Shown piece after piece: positions 33,383 through 42,018 of a stretch of DNA of 64,000 nt. Location of the stretch: assembly GCA_014960805.1 (NCBI GenBank), contig CP063163.1, positions 1,496,001 through 1,560,000 of the forward strand, in the 5' to 3' direction. Both the position numbers and the translations under genes were made by a program. The notes under the pieces are model-generated. The model searched no databases. It saw nothing but the letters and a program-made list of their open reading frames with translations, and was not told where the DNA came from. This stretch comes from Cytobacillus suaedae. GTDB taxonomy: Bacteria; Bacillota; Bacilli; Bacillales; Bacillaceae_L. How positions within the stretch are numbered: position 1 is the stretch's first letter; every line of letters starts with the position of its first letter.

Positions 33383-33443
33383 TTGACAATCATTATCAGT
33401 CGTTTTATAGTATGATAGTACACTATTATGATAACGATTATCA
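33383..33443 (+). promoter_or_regulatory. Fur-controlled promoter of the siderophore importer
   Basis: TTGACA (33383-33388) and TATAGT (33406-33411), 17-bp spacer. Fur boxes TGACAATCATTATCA (33384-33398, over the -35) and TGATAACGATTATCA (33429-33443) flank the promoter. They may also control the divergent reductase gene. Confidence 0.88.
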
Positions 33444-33483
33444 ATACTATTTGCGGATTTTTTAAAAACTGGAGGCTAAAGTC

Positions 33484-34326
33484 ATGGTACGCCTTTATAC
33501 AAAGGATTTAAATGTTAGCTATGACGATCGATTAATAGTTAAGAATCTTAGTATCGAAATTCCTGATAAGAAGATTACGACCATTATTGGATCAAATGGC
33601 TGTGGGAAATCGACTCTCTTAAAAGCGATGACTCGTATTATTTCACATCAGTCAGGAACGATCATTCTTGATGGAGAAAGCATAGCAAAAGAAAATACGA
33701 AACTGTTGGCAAAGAAGATGGCTATTCTTCCACAAAATCCTGAGAGTGCAAGTGGATTGACTGTCGGAGAACTAGTGTCTTATGGACGTTTTCCATACCA
33801 GAAGGGATTTGGCCGATTAACGAAGAAGGATCTTGAAGTCATTGATTGGGCACTTGAGGTCACTGGAACAGAATTCTTCAAATATCATCCTGTTGACGCA
33901 CTTTCGGGTGGGCAACGTCAACGAGTTTGGATCGCAATGGCCTTGGCTCAGGAAACTGAGATGATCTTTTTGGATGAACCAACAACTTACTTAGATATGG
34001 CTCATCAGCTTGAAATCTTGGAATTATTGCAAAAGCTAAACCATGACCAGCAGAGAACAATTGTTATGGTGCTACATGATTTAAACCATGCTGCCCGGTT
34101 CGCTGATCATATTATCGCGCTTAAGTACGGTCAAATTGTTAAAACAGGTAATGCTGAAGAGGTTATTACTCATGAGGTACTTAAGGAAGTATTCCAAATT
34201 GATGCTCAAATAGGTTTAGATCCTAGAACGCATAAACCAATGTGTATGACGTACAACTTACTTAAAGGAGAAGACAAACATGAAAAAACTATTCCTTCCT
34301 ATCCTACTACTCTTGCTAGCTCTTAG
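33484..34326 (+). CDS. Iron-siderophore ABC transporter ATP-binding protein
   Basis: A 280-aa ATPase of the FhuC/FecE/YusV group. Walker A GSNGCGKS (36-43), Q-loop ILPQNPE, signature LSGGQRQR, Walker B MIFLDEP followed by TTYLD (D-loop) and H-loop VLHDLNHA. It energises siderophore-iron uptake through the two FecCD-type permeases of the same operon. The last 15 codons overlap the start of the binding-protein gene by 47 bases, more than usual; the tail HEKTIPSYPTTLASS is unlikely to be conserved. GGAGG precedes the start. First gene behind a double Fur box. Confidence 0.93.
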   Translation: MVRLYTKDLNVSYDDRLIVKNLSIEIPDKKITTIIGSNGCGKSTLLKAMTRIISHQSGTIILDGESIAKENTKLLAKKMAILPQNPESASGLTVGELVSYGRFPYQKGFGRLTKKDLEVIDWALEVTGTEFFKYHPVDALSGGQRQRVWIAMALAQETEMIFLDEPTTYLDMAHQLEILELLQKLNHDQQRTIVMVLHDLNHAARFADHIIALKYGQIVKTGNAEEVITHEVLKEVFQIDAQIGLDPRTHKPMCMTYNLLKGEDKHEKTIPSYPTTLASS

Positions 34327-35239
34327 TTTAGCTGCTTGCGGTACAGCGAAAGAAGAAACACAGGGTACAGATGAAAAGAATGCAAATGAAGAAGTAGCAA
34401 ATAAAGAAGAATCAAAAGAAGAAGCAGTTTCAGAAACAAGAACGTATGAATCAGAAAATGGACCAGTTGAAGTTCCGACAAACCCACAACGTGTAATTGT
34501 TCTTGCAACATACACAGGAAATGTATTGGCTTTAGATGTTCCACTTGTTGGGGTTGATGCTTGGTCGAAGATGAATCCTCGTTATGAATTAGAGGGCATT
34601 GAAGAAGTTACAGATGAAAGCTTAGAAAAGATTATTGAATTAGAGCCAGATTTAATTATCGGTCTTTCCACAATGAAAAACGTAGATAAATTAAAAGAAA
34701 TTGCTCCTGTAGTGACATACACTTATGGAAAATTAGATTACTTAACACAACACTTAGAGATTGCTAAACTCTTAAATAAAGAAGAAGAAGCGCAAGGCTG
34801 GATTGATGATTTCAAGAAGCGTTCTGCTGAAGCTGGAGAGCAAATTAAAGCGAAAATCGGTGAAGATGCAACTGTATCAGTTATCGAGAACTTTGATAAA
34901 GAGCTTTATGTTTTTGGAGACAACTGGGCACGTGGAACAGAAATTCTTTATCAAGAAATGAAGTTAAATATGCCAGAAAAAGTAAAAGAAATGGCACTAG
35001 AGCCAGGATTCTACTCATTATCTCTAGAAGTTCTACCTGAGTTTGCTGGGGATTACCTAATTGTAAGTAAAGGTGCAGAAACGGAAACATCTTTCATGGA
35101 GTCAGAAACATTTAAGAACATTCCTGCTGTAAAAAACAATCAAATGTATATGGTTAACTCGAATGAGTTTTACTTCAATGATCCAATTACACTTGAGTTT
35201 CAATTACAATTCTTTATTGACTCATTTTTAGGTAATTAA
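34280..35239 (+). CDS. Iron-siderophore-binding lipoprotein
   Basis: A 319-aa lipoprotein with lipobox LAAC (Cys20), an acidic low-complexity linker (residues 22-52), then a class-III (FhuD/FecB-type) binding fold: RVIVLATYTGNVLALDVPLVGVDAW, LEKIIELEPDLIIGLSTMKN, a long backbone helix and NQMYMVNSNEFYFNDPITLEFQL near the end. It captures a ferric siderophore outside the cell and delivers it to the permease pair. AAAGGAG lies inside the ATPase gene. It is separated from the permeases by about 100 bases with a hairpin that may raise its expression relative to them. Confidence 0.92.
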   Translation: MKKLFLPILLLLLALSLAACGTAKEETQGTDEKNANEEVANKEESKEEAVSETRTYESENGPVEVPTNPQRVIVLATYTGNVLALDVPLVGVDAWSKMNPRYELEGIEEVTDESLEKIIELEPDLIIGLSTMKNVDKLKEIAPVVTYTYGKLDYLTQHLEIAKLLNKEEEAQGWIDDFKKRSAEAGEQIKAKIGEDATVSVIENFDKELYVFGDNWARGTEILYQEMKLNMPEKVKEMALEPGFYSLSLEVLPEFAGDYLIVSKGAETETSFMESETFKNIPAVKNNQMYMVNSNEFYFNDPITLEFQLQFFIDSFLGN

Positions 35240-35247
35240 TAGGTTTT

Positions 35248-35276
35248 AGGGGAATTCTTATTATGAAGAATTCCTC
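35248..35276 (+). terminator. Intercistronic hairpin, probable attenuator
   Basis: GGGGAATTCTT pairs with AAGAATTCCTC around a short AT loop, followed by a CT/T-rich tract. Lying between the binding-protein and permease genes, it probably stops part of the transcripts or protects the upstream mRNA. Confidence 0.6.
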
Positions 35277-35342
35277 TTCTTCCGTTTTTAATGTATTTTT
35301 AAAAATGTACTATCCAATCTGTTACAGAAAAGATGAGGACCT

Positions 35343-36347
35343 ATGAATAATCACATCCATTCCATCCCATTTAGTTTTAAGTTTATAGCTGGCTGTATTG
35401 TTCTTGTGTGCACCTTCTTTATCTCGATGGTGTTTGGAGCAGCTGATACAAGTATACATGAGGTTTGGTTGGCACTTACGTCGACTGTAAAAACAGATAC
35501 AATCATTATGCTTCGAGAAATACGATTGCCAAGAGAAATTGCCGCAGTATTTGTTGGGGCGGGGCTGTCTGTGGCGGGGGCTATCATGCAAGGAGTAACC
35601 CGAAATCCACTTGCAGATCCAAGTCTACTTGGATTAACAGCTGGAGCAAACGCAGCTTTAGCGTTAGTTATTGCCTTAATGCCTACAGCCAATTACTTCG
35701 CGATTACGATTGCCTGTTTTATTGGTGCTGCGGTTGGAACCATTATGGTTGTAAGTATTGGTGCAGCAAAAAAAGGTGGCTTTTCTCCTTTTCGAATTGT
35801 CTTAGCTGGTGCTGCGGTTTCAGCTTTTCTATATGCAATTGCAGAAGGGATTGGTCTTTATTTTAAAATTACTAAGGAAGTTTCCATGTGGAGTGCTGGA
35901 GGTATTATTGGTACTACGTGGGGGCAGCTTCAAATCATTGTTCCTTTCATCATAGTCGGCATTCTTATTTCTATATTTCTTTCAAGGCAGCTTACGATTC
36001 TTAGTTTAGATGAAGAGCTTGCTATTGGACTGGGACAAAATATTAGAGTTGTAAAATATGTTTTATTTATTATTGTAATTATGTTAGCAGGGGCGTCTGT
36101 GGCATTAGTTGGAAACTTAGCATTTATAGGATTAATGATTCCTCATATTGTTCGAACAATCGTTGGTACAGACTATCGTTACATATTGCCAATGTCAGCT
36201 GTTTGTGGAGCAACCTTCTTAGTGCTAGCAGATACACTTGGACGTAATTTAAATGCACCGTTTGAAACACCTGTTCCAGCAATTGTTGCGATGATGGGAC
36301 TTCCATTCTTTCTCTTCATTGTTCGTAAAGGAGGGAAAGCATTCTAA
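35343..36347 (+). CDS. Siderophore ABC transporter permease (FecCD family), first
   Basis: A 334-aa permease with about ten helices. Family marks: IRLPREIAAVFVGAGLSVAGAIMQGVTRNPLADPSLLGLTAGAN near the N-terminus and GNLAFIGLMIPHIVRTIVGTDYR (ATPase-coupling loop) followed by ADTLGRNL near the C-terminus. It forms the channel with the second permease. The stop overlaps the next start by one base. A plus-strand shadow frame of 133 codons inside it is not real. Confidence 0.93.
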   Translation: MNNHIHSIPFSFKFIAGCIVLVCTFFISMVFGAADTSIHEVWLALTSTVKTDTIIMLREIRLPREIAAVFVGAGLSVAGAIMQGVTRNPLADPSLLGLTAGANAALALVIALMPTANYFAITIACFIGAAVGTIMVVSIGAAKKGGFSPFRIVLAGAAVSAFLYAIAEGIGLYFKITKEVSMWSAGGIIGTTWGQLQIIVPFIIVGILISIFLSRQLTILSLDEELAIGLGQNIRVVKYVLFIIVIMLAGASVALVGNLAFIGLMIPHIVRTIVGTDYRYILPMSAVCGATFLVLADTLGRNLNAPFETPVPAIVAMMGLPFFLFIVRKGGKAF

Positions 36348-37357
36348 TGATACATCCAAATCTGATCAGAAAGCAACGAGTAACTCTACTCGTTATGCTA
36401 GCTTTAATTATAGGAACAGCTATTGTTAGCATGGGGTTAGGCTATTCATCCGTATCTTTCGATCGTATACTCCCTACACTGTTTGGTGAGGGGTCGTTTA
36501 AAGAAAGATTTGTTATCTTTGAGATTCGTTTGCCTCGTATGCTCATTACCATTCTTGCAGGGATGGCGCTTGCTGTATCAGGTGCAATTTTACAAGGCGT
36601 TACGAGAAATGACCTTGCTGATCCGGGGATTATCGGAATAAATGCAGGTGCTGGTGTTGGAGTCTCATTATTCTTCTTGTATTTTCCAATTGATGCAACA
36701 TCCTTTATCTATCTGCTCCCGATCGTTGCATTCGTCGGTGCATTCATAACTGCCTTTTTCATCTATTTATTTGCGTATAGTCGTAAAGTGGGATTGCAAC
36801 CAATACGCTTAATTCTGATTGGTGTCGGTTTTTCGATGGCCTTATCAGGGGTAATGGTTGTTCTTATTTCTTCTTCTGAACGGGAAAAAGTAGACTTTAT
36901 TGCTAGATGGCTTGCAGGGAATATATGGGGAACAGACTGGCCATTTATCTTTGCACTTGCACCTTGGCTACTTGTTTTAATTCCTTTAACACTACTAAAA
37001 GCACATCGCTTGAACTTATTATCTTTAAGTGAGCCAGTTGCTATTGGAGTTGGCGTACAACTTGAGAGAGAAAGACTCCTACTGTTAGTGATAGCAGTAG
37101 CCCTAGCTGCTTCAGCTGTTTCAGTAACAGGAGGCATTGCCTTTATTGGATTAATGGCTCCTCACATTGCAAAAGCACTTGTTGGACCACGAAATCAACT
37201 TTTTCTTCCAATAGCGATCTTGCTTGGTGGTTGGTTACTACTACTCGCAGATACGATTGGTCGAAATATTTTAGAACCTGAAGGCATTGCTGCAGGGATT
37301 ATGACAGCACTTATTGGTGCTCCATATTTTATCTATCTTTTATTAAAACAAAAGTGA
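36347..37357 (+). CDS. Siderophore ABC transporter permease (FecCD family), second
   Basis: A 336-aa permease, about ten helices, partner of the preceding one. Family marks: IRLPRMLITILAGMALAVSGAILQGVTRNDLADPGIIGINAGAG and GGIAFIGLMAPHIAKALVGPRNQ, then ADTIGRNI. AAAGGAGGG precedes the ATG. It ends the four-gene importer operon (ATPase, lipoprotein, permease, permease), the same gene content as B. subtilis Feu/Yfi-type systems with YusV. Confidence 0.93.
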   Translation: MIHPNLIRKQRVTLLVMLALIIGTAIVSMGLGYSSVSFDRILPTLFGEGSFKERFVIFEIRLPRMLITILAGMALAVSGAILQGVTRNDLADPGIIGINAGAGVGVSLFFLYFPIDATSFIYLLPIVAFVGAFITAFFIYLFAYSRKVGLQPIRLILIGVGFSMALSGVMVVLISSSEREKVDFIARWLAGNIWGTDWPFIFALAPWLLVLIPLTLLKAHRLNLLSLSEPVAIGVGVQLERERLLLLVIAVALAASAVSVTGGIAFIGLMAPHIAKALVGPRNQLFLPIAILLGGWLLLLADTIGRNILEPEGIAAGIMTALIGAPYFIYLLLKQK

Positions 37358-37362
37358 GGATT

Positions 37363-37394
37363 GAGCAAGGGGATATTTCTCCTTGCTTTTGTTG
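37363..37394 (+). terminator. Terminator of the siderophore operon
   Basis: GAGCAAGGGGA pairs with TCTCCTTGCTT around a short loop, followed by TTTT, six bases after the stop. Confidence 0.7.
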
Positions 37395-37519
37395 TGTGTT
37401 TTAGAAAATAATGTGTTAGTAGCAATAAAACAAATAGTTAATTTAATAAAATTTTATTGTAAAACGATAAATAATGTGGTAAATTCAAAATGACAATATT
37501 TTAGTGAGGTGTTTTTTAA

Positions 37520-38008
37520 ATGAAACGTTCAACAATCTTTTTAAAAATAGCTGTTTTTCTTATTGGAGCTCCAGTTCTTGCTGCATGTATCTTTCTATTA
37601 CCGATGATAGCGGCTGAAGCATTTGAAGCAGCAAAAACTGGTGGAGAACTGGCTTATGTCGTATTTGGCATTTTAATTGTAATGTATGTATCAACAGTAC
37701 CGTTTTACTTTGCATTGTTTCAGGCGTTTAAGCTTCTAAGTTATATTGATAAGAACCTGGCGTTCTCGGAGTTATCTGTAAGTGCTCTTATGAAAATCAA
37801 ATACTGTGCCCTTACTATTAGTGGTCTCTATGTGCTAGCATTACCATTGGTATATATCATAGCAGAGTGGGATGATGCACCTGGTCTAATATTAATCGGA
37901 ATGGTTATCCCTGGAGCATCATTGGTTATTGCAGTCTTTGCAGCTGTTCTCCAACGACTTTTGCAAGAAGCGATTAATATAAAATCAGAAAACGATTTAA
38001 CGGTCTGA
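37520..38008 (+). CDS. DUF2975 membrane protein
   Basis: A 162-aa protein with four membrane helices (about 8-30, 45-70, 93-112, 124-148), opening MKRSTIFLKIAVFLIG and with the conserved loop FKLLSYIDKNLAFSELSVSALMKIKYCA, typical of DUF2975. Family members are regularly encoded just before a small Xre-type regulator, as here (ten bases apart), and probably influence its activity or are regulated by it. GAGGTG precedes the start. Confidence 0.87.
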   Translation: MKRSTIFLKIAVFLIGAPVLAACIFLLPMIAAEAFEAAKTGGELAYVVFGILIVMYVSTVPFYFALFQAFKLLSYIDKNLAFSELSVSALMKIKYCALTISGLYVLALPLVYIIAEWDDAPGLILIGMVIPGASLVIAVFAAVLQRLLQEAINIKSENDLTV

Positions 38009-38018
38009 GGTGAAGGAA

Positions 38019-38231
38019 ATGGCGATTATTATAAATATTGATGTGATGTTAGCTAAAAGAAAAATGAGTGTAACAGAACTATCTGAACGAGTTGGAATTA
38101 CAATGGCTAACTTATCTATACTGAAAAATGGAAAAGCAAAAGCAGTTCGGCTATCAACTTTAGAAGCAATTTGTAAGGCTTTAGATTGTCAACCTGGGGA
38201 TATTTTAGAGTACAGAAGTGACGAAGAATAA
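38019..38231 (+). CDS. Xre-family (YozG-like) transcriptional regulator
   Basis: A 70-aa single-domain helix-turn-helix protein: LAKRKMSVTELSERVGITMANLSILKNGKAKAVRLSTLEAICKALDCQPGDIL is the complete Cro/CI fold. The start is ATG 38019, six bases after GAGGTG; an upstream GTG overlaps that site. It is the second gene of a DUF2975-Xre pair, an arrangement widespread in Firmicutes. Confidence 0.88.
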   Translation: MAIIINIDVMLAKRKMSVTELSERVGITMANLSILKNGKAKAVRLSTLEAICKALDCQPGDILEYRSDEE

Positions 38232-38244
38232 TATACAGCTAACA

Positions 38245-38338
38245 ATATAAAGGGCAAATCTCAAAGAAGGAGATTACCCTTTTATATTGAAATAATGAGT
38301 TATTGGAACACCGTATTATATTTAAATACGGTTTTTTT
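38245..38338 (+). terminator. Two tandem hairpin terminators
   Basis: The first pairs AATATAAAGGG/AATCTC with GGAGATT/CCCTTTTATATT (38245-38288). The second pairs ACCGTATT with AAATACGGT and ends in seven T's (38309-38338). Confidence 0.75.
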
Positions 38339-38494
38339 ATGTTTTTTAAAAAAAAGTGAAATATTTCATGAAATGGTTCGATTAATAGGTGTTCTGAAAA
38401 ACGTAGAGGAGAAACATAATGGACAGAATAAAATAATCGAATGGTTTTATCAGTACAACAAGGACTGATATAATTCTTTTGACCTTTCATTTAA

Positions 38495-38668
38495 TTGAAG
38501 AATTTAGAAGGGAAAAAAAACTCTATCGTTCCGTTTAGTGTTGATGGCTACAAAGGGGTTGAAATTCCAGAAAGTAATATATCCTTTCCATCAGCAGGAA
38601 CTTGGAGGTTAAGTGTCTATATCAATAATAAGTTGTTTAACAGTGTTGTTTTAGAAGTTAAGAAGTAA
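38495..38668 (+). pseudogene. C-terminal remnant of a secreted-protein-like gene
   Basis: A frame without start codon context encodes about 55 residues ending ISFPSAGTWRLSVYINNKLF and NSVVLEVKK. The 'P..GTW.L.VY..' ending is typical of the last beta strands of secreted Bacillus beta-sandwich proteins. The N-terminal part is missing; the preceding bases contain stops and a run of eight A's. It is probably a decayed gene end. Confidence 0.5.
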
Positions 38669-38782
38669 AAAATAGGATACGCGTAATCATTGTAAGTTAG
38701 TCTAAGCTTGGTTAATTGAAAAATAAATCTCTGACAAGTAAAATATAGAAGTCATAAAATTAATAGAATAGAGGGTTTGTAT

Positions 38783-39076
38783 ATGATCCAACGTACTGTA
38801 TTAGTAAAATTTGCGGAAAGCACGACTCAGGAGCAACTTGTCGAAGTTGTTAACCGTTTCAAGGCTTTACAAAATGTGTTATCAGGAATAGTAGAAATTC
38901 AAGCTGGTCTAAATATAGCTGAAAAAAGTAAGGAGTTCCAAGTAATGCTTATGGTTCGCTTCGAGAATCAAGCTGCATTAGATGCATATTCTACTAACGA
39001 AGATCATCAGGCTGTTGCAGCGTTTATCCGTGAAGTTGGCCGTGTTGATAGTATCGGTGTAGATATCGAAATTTAA
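38783..39076 (+). CDS. Dabb-family (stress-responsive A/B barrel) protein
   Basis: A 97-aa protein beginning MIQRTVLVKFAESTTQEQLVEVVNRFKAL and ending VGRVDSIGVDIEI, with a central YSTNEDHQAVAAFI. This is the Dabb dimeric alpha/beta barrel fold of small stress-related proteins. The start is ATG 38783, seven bases after GAGGG; a TTG two codons earlier is less likely. Monocistronic. Ligand or reaction unknown. Confidence 0.85.
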   Translation: MIQRTVLVKFAESTTQEQLVEVVNRFKALQNVLSGIVEIQAGLNIAEKSKEFQVMLMVRFENQAALDAYSTNEDHQAVAAFIREVGRVDSIGVDIEI

Positions 39077-39185
39077 TACCATCCTTATATATAAGTTAGG
39101 TGCCATGCTTTCTTAAGAAGGAAGTATGGCTCTTTACGTTGAATTAGTAGGGACTTAAAGTAAAGAAAAATTTGGAGTGTGTCAA

Positions 39186-39734
39186 ATGATAAACTTAGCT
39201 GATAAGCCAACTATTTTAGGCAAAAAGGTCATTCTTAGACCATTTACAGAGGATGATATTCCTTATTTAGAAGAATGTATGGAGGACCCTGAAGTCATAA
39301 AACTTACAGGAAGTTCAGCGGATCTTGATAGAGAAACGTTTTTGAATTGGTATAGAACAAGAAATGAAACAACAGACCGATTGGATCTTGCCATTGTAGA
39401 CCAATTTCAGGGCGTGTTGGTGGGAGAAGTAGTTCTTAATCTGTATGATGAAGAAAAACAAAGTATGAACTTTAGGATTCTGATTGGACCTAGAGGCAGA
39501 AACCGAGGATTGGGAACCGAATCGACGGAACTTATACTTGATTACATTTTTGCTAACACAAAGTTAAATCAAATTACCTTAAGTGTATTTGATTTTAATC
39601 CAAGAGCAAAGTTTGTCTACGAAAAGGTAGGCTTTGTTGTAGAGAGTATAGATGAAAAAGACCTGGAATTTGAAGGTGAATGGATTGATTCAATTAATAT
39701 GAAATTAACAAGGGAAGCTTGGAAGAGTAGATAG
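39186..39734 (+). CDS. GNAT N-acetyltransferase (RimJ/RimL-like)
   Basis: A 182-aa acetyltransferase: KKVILRPFTEDDIPYLEECMEDPEV at the start, MNFRILIGPRGRNRGLGTES (acetyl-CoA loop, here GRNRGLG) and FDFNPRAKFVYEKVGFVVES at the end, the layout of the RimJ/RimL and ribosomal-protein or small-molecule acetyltransferases. The start is ATG 39186, eight bases after GGAG; the in-frame GTG at 39177 overlaps the ribosome site. Confidence 0.88.
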   Translation: MINLADKPTILGKKVILRPFTEDDIPYLEECMEDPEVIKLTGSSADLDRETFLNWYRTRNETTDRLDLAIVDQFQGVLVGEVVLNLYDEEKQSMNFRILIGPRGRNRGLGTESTELILDYIFANTKLNQITLSVFDFNPRAKFVYEKVGFVVESIDEKDLEFEGEWIDSINMKLTREAWKSR

Positions 39735-39749
39735 TTTGTATTCTAGCGT

Positions 39750-39783
39750 GATTCGGACAGACTTACTAAGCATTAATCGGGGA
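39750..39783. repeat. Isolated half unit of the 52-bp repeat
   Basis: GATTCGGACAG at 39750-39760 is the left arm of the 52-bp repeat. The purine-rich core and the right arm are absent. It lies between two plus-strand genes. Confidence 0.4.
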
Positions 39784-39860
39784 GTAGTCATTACGGCAAC
39801 TTCCTTTATGGTAAAGTTATAAATACAAGATGCATGAGAAACAGTAGGAGATTTAGTTAT

Positions 39861-40739
39861 ATGAAGAATGCTATAGAAGCAGCTGAATTTAAATTTAAGT
39901 GCGCGAACTATCACTACCACCAATCGATTCAAGCCTTTAACGAAATAACTGAAGAAACTAGCCATATTTTTATAAGCGAATTCTGTGCGATGATGGAAGA
40001 ATTACATAGTGCAATACAGATAGCGGATTCTTGTGCTTCTAAGCAAAGTCCAGCTGATGTTATTGTCTTTAAAAAATCATTAAGAGACTTTGAGATTGCT
40101 GAAGTTGAATATATGGAGCAATTTTTGAAGGCTAATCGGAAAGGCAATGTATTTGAATTCACTGACGAAAAGACAATACATATTATCCCTATACCGAGGA
40201 GAACTCAAAGAGGAAATTATGAAAAGCGGAATGTAGTGAATTACATAAAGGAAGTAATGGATTTTGCTGAAGGTATAATAAACGTGTCTATGCAAATTTA
40301 CAAGAAAAGTACCATTCATTTCGATCAATCATGGCGCATCCAAGATATGAATCGCGCCTCTATTTTATGTAAGGAATGCGAATGCCCTATAACCGCTATT
40401 TTGGGTCATGTCGGAAATTTAAATGAAATCTCATTAAAGGAAAAAGAACCTTTTATCCCGCAGAGGAACTATGTTTATGGGCACGAGTTGATAAAAGCAG
40501 ACCTTTTACCATGGGGTGGAGTCAATGAAATTTCAGAGGATGAGATTATTGTACCTATTGAAACCCTTTGTTTTGATGTAAAGAAAGAAGCTGCTTCTGG
40601 TTGCTGCGGCCCAGATTCCTCTGAGTTCAATATTTATTGCAAAAACGGACACACTGTGGGAAAAGAAGCTGCTGATTGCTGGATGCCTCATTTTATACGT
40701 TTTCCTTTAAGTAGAGTTATAAGAAATGAAGTCTTATAG
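39861..40739 (+). CDS. Unrecognised protein with Cys-rich C-terminal part
   Basis: A 292-aa soluble protein. The N-terminal 90 residues are helical (NAIEAAEFKFKCANYHYHQS), the middle alpha/beta, and the C-terminal part has closely spaced cysteines (CKECECP; SGCCGPDSSEFNIYCKNGHT; ADCW) and resembles a small metal-binding fold. The start is ATG 39861, ten bases after TAGGAG; the frame could also start at 39834 but without a ribosome site. I do not recognise the family; the WGGVNE and 'GCCGPD..N..C..GH..G.E..DCW' segments look conserved in style. Confidence 0.7.
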   Translation: MKNAIEAAEFKFKCANYHYHQSIQAFNEITEETSHIFISEFCAMMEELHSAIQIADSCASKQSPADVIVFKKSLRDFEIAEVEYMEQFLKANRKGNVFEFTDEKTIHIIPIPRRTQRGNYEKRNVVNYIKEVMDFAEGIINVSMQIYKKSTIHFDQSWRIQDMNRASILCKECECPITAILGHVGNLNEISLKEKEPFIPQRNYVYGHELIKADLLPWGGVNEISEDEIIVPIETLCFDVKKEAASGCCGPDSSEFNIYCKNGHTVGKEAADCWMPHFIRFPLSRVIRNEVL

Positions 40740-40754
40740 TATTTTTCATCATTA

Positions 40755-40778
40755 GGCATTAGGGGTAATGCCTTTTTA
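40755..40778 (+). terminator. Terminator after the Cys-rich protein gene
   Basis: GGCATTA and TAATGCC form a 7-bp stem with a GGGG loop, followed by five T's. Confidence 0.8.
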
Positions 40779-40799
40779 TCATACTAGAAGCTCGCTTGT

Positions 40800-40982
40800 T
40801 TACCAATTTTTAATATTAAATAATTTACCGAAAAGCAGTGTTAATGAAATAGAGACTACAATGGGAATTGGATTAGGATAAGAGGTTGTCTCTAACCCAT
40901 CAACTGAAGTATGAGTAGCAAATATATGTAATGAGTCTATTCTAAATATAGTGCCTATAACCTGCCTCACTATTTTCATCAT
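40800..40982 (-). CDS. Small membrane protein, possible
   Basis: A 60-aa frame starting at ATG 40982 (a second ATG follows directly) behind GGAGGTAGA, a good ribosome site. The product starts MMKIVRQVIGTIFRIDSLHI and ends with a hydrophobic helix of about 16 residues (PIPIVVSISLTLLFGK). It may be a single-pass membrane peptide. No family is recognised; the support is the ribosome site and the hydrophobic profile. Confidence 0.45.
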   Translation of the reverse strand: MMKIVRQVIGTIFRIDSLHIFATHTSVDGLETTSYPNPIPIVVSISLTLLFGKLFNIKNW

Positions 40983-41184
40983 TCTACCTCCAGTAATTCA
41001 TACGAAACTAAAAGAATAAAAGTTCCAAAAAAGAACCAGTCCGTTTCTCCTTTTTAAACTATGAACATATTTTTTGTAAGAGGCCATTTGCAAAGAAGGA
41101 TTAACGCTCTTTATGATGAATTAATTATCCATAACCATCTTGGTCAGCGGAAAAAGAGGGAAATAGGATAAAGGAGATAATCTG

Positions 41185-42012
41185 ATGCTAAAAGAAGCAT
41201 TTCACATTGCTGTGCCAACTGCATTTTTTGAAGATGAATCTATCAATATCGAGGGAACAATAGCTCATATAAACTATCTGTATAAACAAGGTGTAAAGTC
41301 TGTTCTTGTTTCGGGTTCAACAGGTGAACAGCATAGTCTGAACTTAAAAGAGAAAGTTGAACTACTTGATAGGTTAGTCTTGGAAGATGAACTTATTACT
41401 AATATGGAAATACTATTTGGAGTGTCTTCCATTAGACAAAAAGAGGCAGAAGAACTAGCTAAAAAGATCCAACCTACTAAAATATCAGGGATTTTGCTTG
41501 GGTTTCCACCATATGTCTTACCGACTCAGGAAGAGGCTTTAGTTTATGCAACAACTATTATTCATCTTTGTAATAAGCCTACTATTCTATATAATAACCC
41601 CAAACGAACGGGATTTGATTTATCCGTAAATAGTATTATTCAATTAAGTCTATCTGAATTAGTAGTGGGATTAAAGGAAGCTGGACAAAGAGAAAAGGTC
41701 AAACAGCTAAAAAACAATATTGAGAGAAGTAATTTCTATTATTATGCTGGTGGAGAAGTGGAGTTAGAAGAAAAAATACAACAAGGATTTGACCGTCTTT
41801 CTTCAATCGGGGGAAATATCTCTCCACTGGAAATTCTCCATTGGTTTACTAACATCCTTGCTAATAAAGCTATTACTCAACATGAAAGAGATAAGATAGA
41901 ATCAACTATTCATCAAATTTATAATGGGTCTCCTTTAGTAAATTTGAAGAAGAGTATTAATGAACAGGGTATTCAAATGGGGATATGTAGAAGCCCAATT
42001 GGAAACTTATAA
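41185..42012 (+). CDS. DapA-family (dihydrodipicolinate synthase-like) aldolase
   Basis: A 275-aa class-I aldolase/lyase of the DHDPS/NAL family. Present are VPTAFFEDESIN at the start, GSTGE (44-48), Y136 (ILYNNP) and the Schiff-base K164 (VGLKEAG). The C-terminal part is about 15-20 residues shorter than in DapA and its substrate-site residues differ, so it is probably not lysine-pathway DapA but a related lyase acting on a keto acid. AAAGGAG precedes the start. No neighbouring pathway genes identify the substrate. Confidence 0.85.
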   Translation: MLKEAFHIAVPTAFFEDESINIEGTIAHINYLYKQGVKSVLVSGSTGEQHSLNLKEKVELLDRLVLEDELITNMEILFGVSSIRQKEAEELAKKIQPTKISGILLGFPPYVLPTQEEALVYATTIIHLCNKPTILYNNPKRTGFDLSVNSIIQLSLSELVVGLKEAGQREKVKQLKNNIERSNFYYYAGGEVELEEKIQQGFDRLSSIGGNISPLEILHWFTNILANKAITQHERDKIESTIHQIYNGSPLVNLKKSINEQGIQMGICRSPIGNL

Positions 42013-42018
42013 AAGTGG

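Noticed and set aside
38239..38490. 83-codon minus-strand frame
   Set aside because: It crosses two plus-strand terminators and has no ribosome site.
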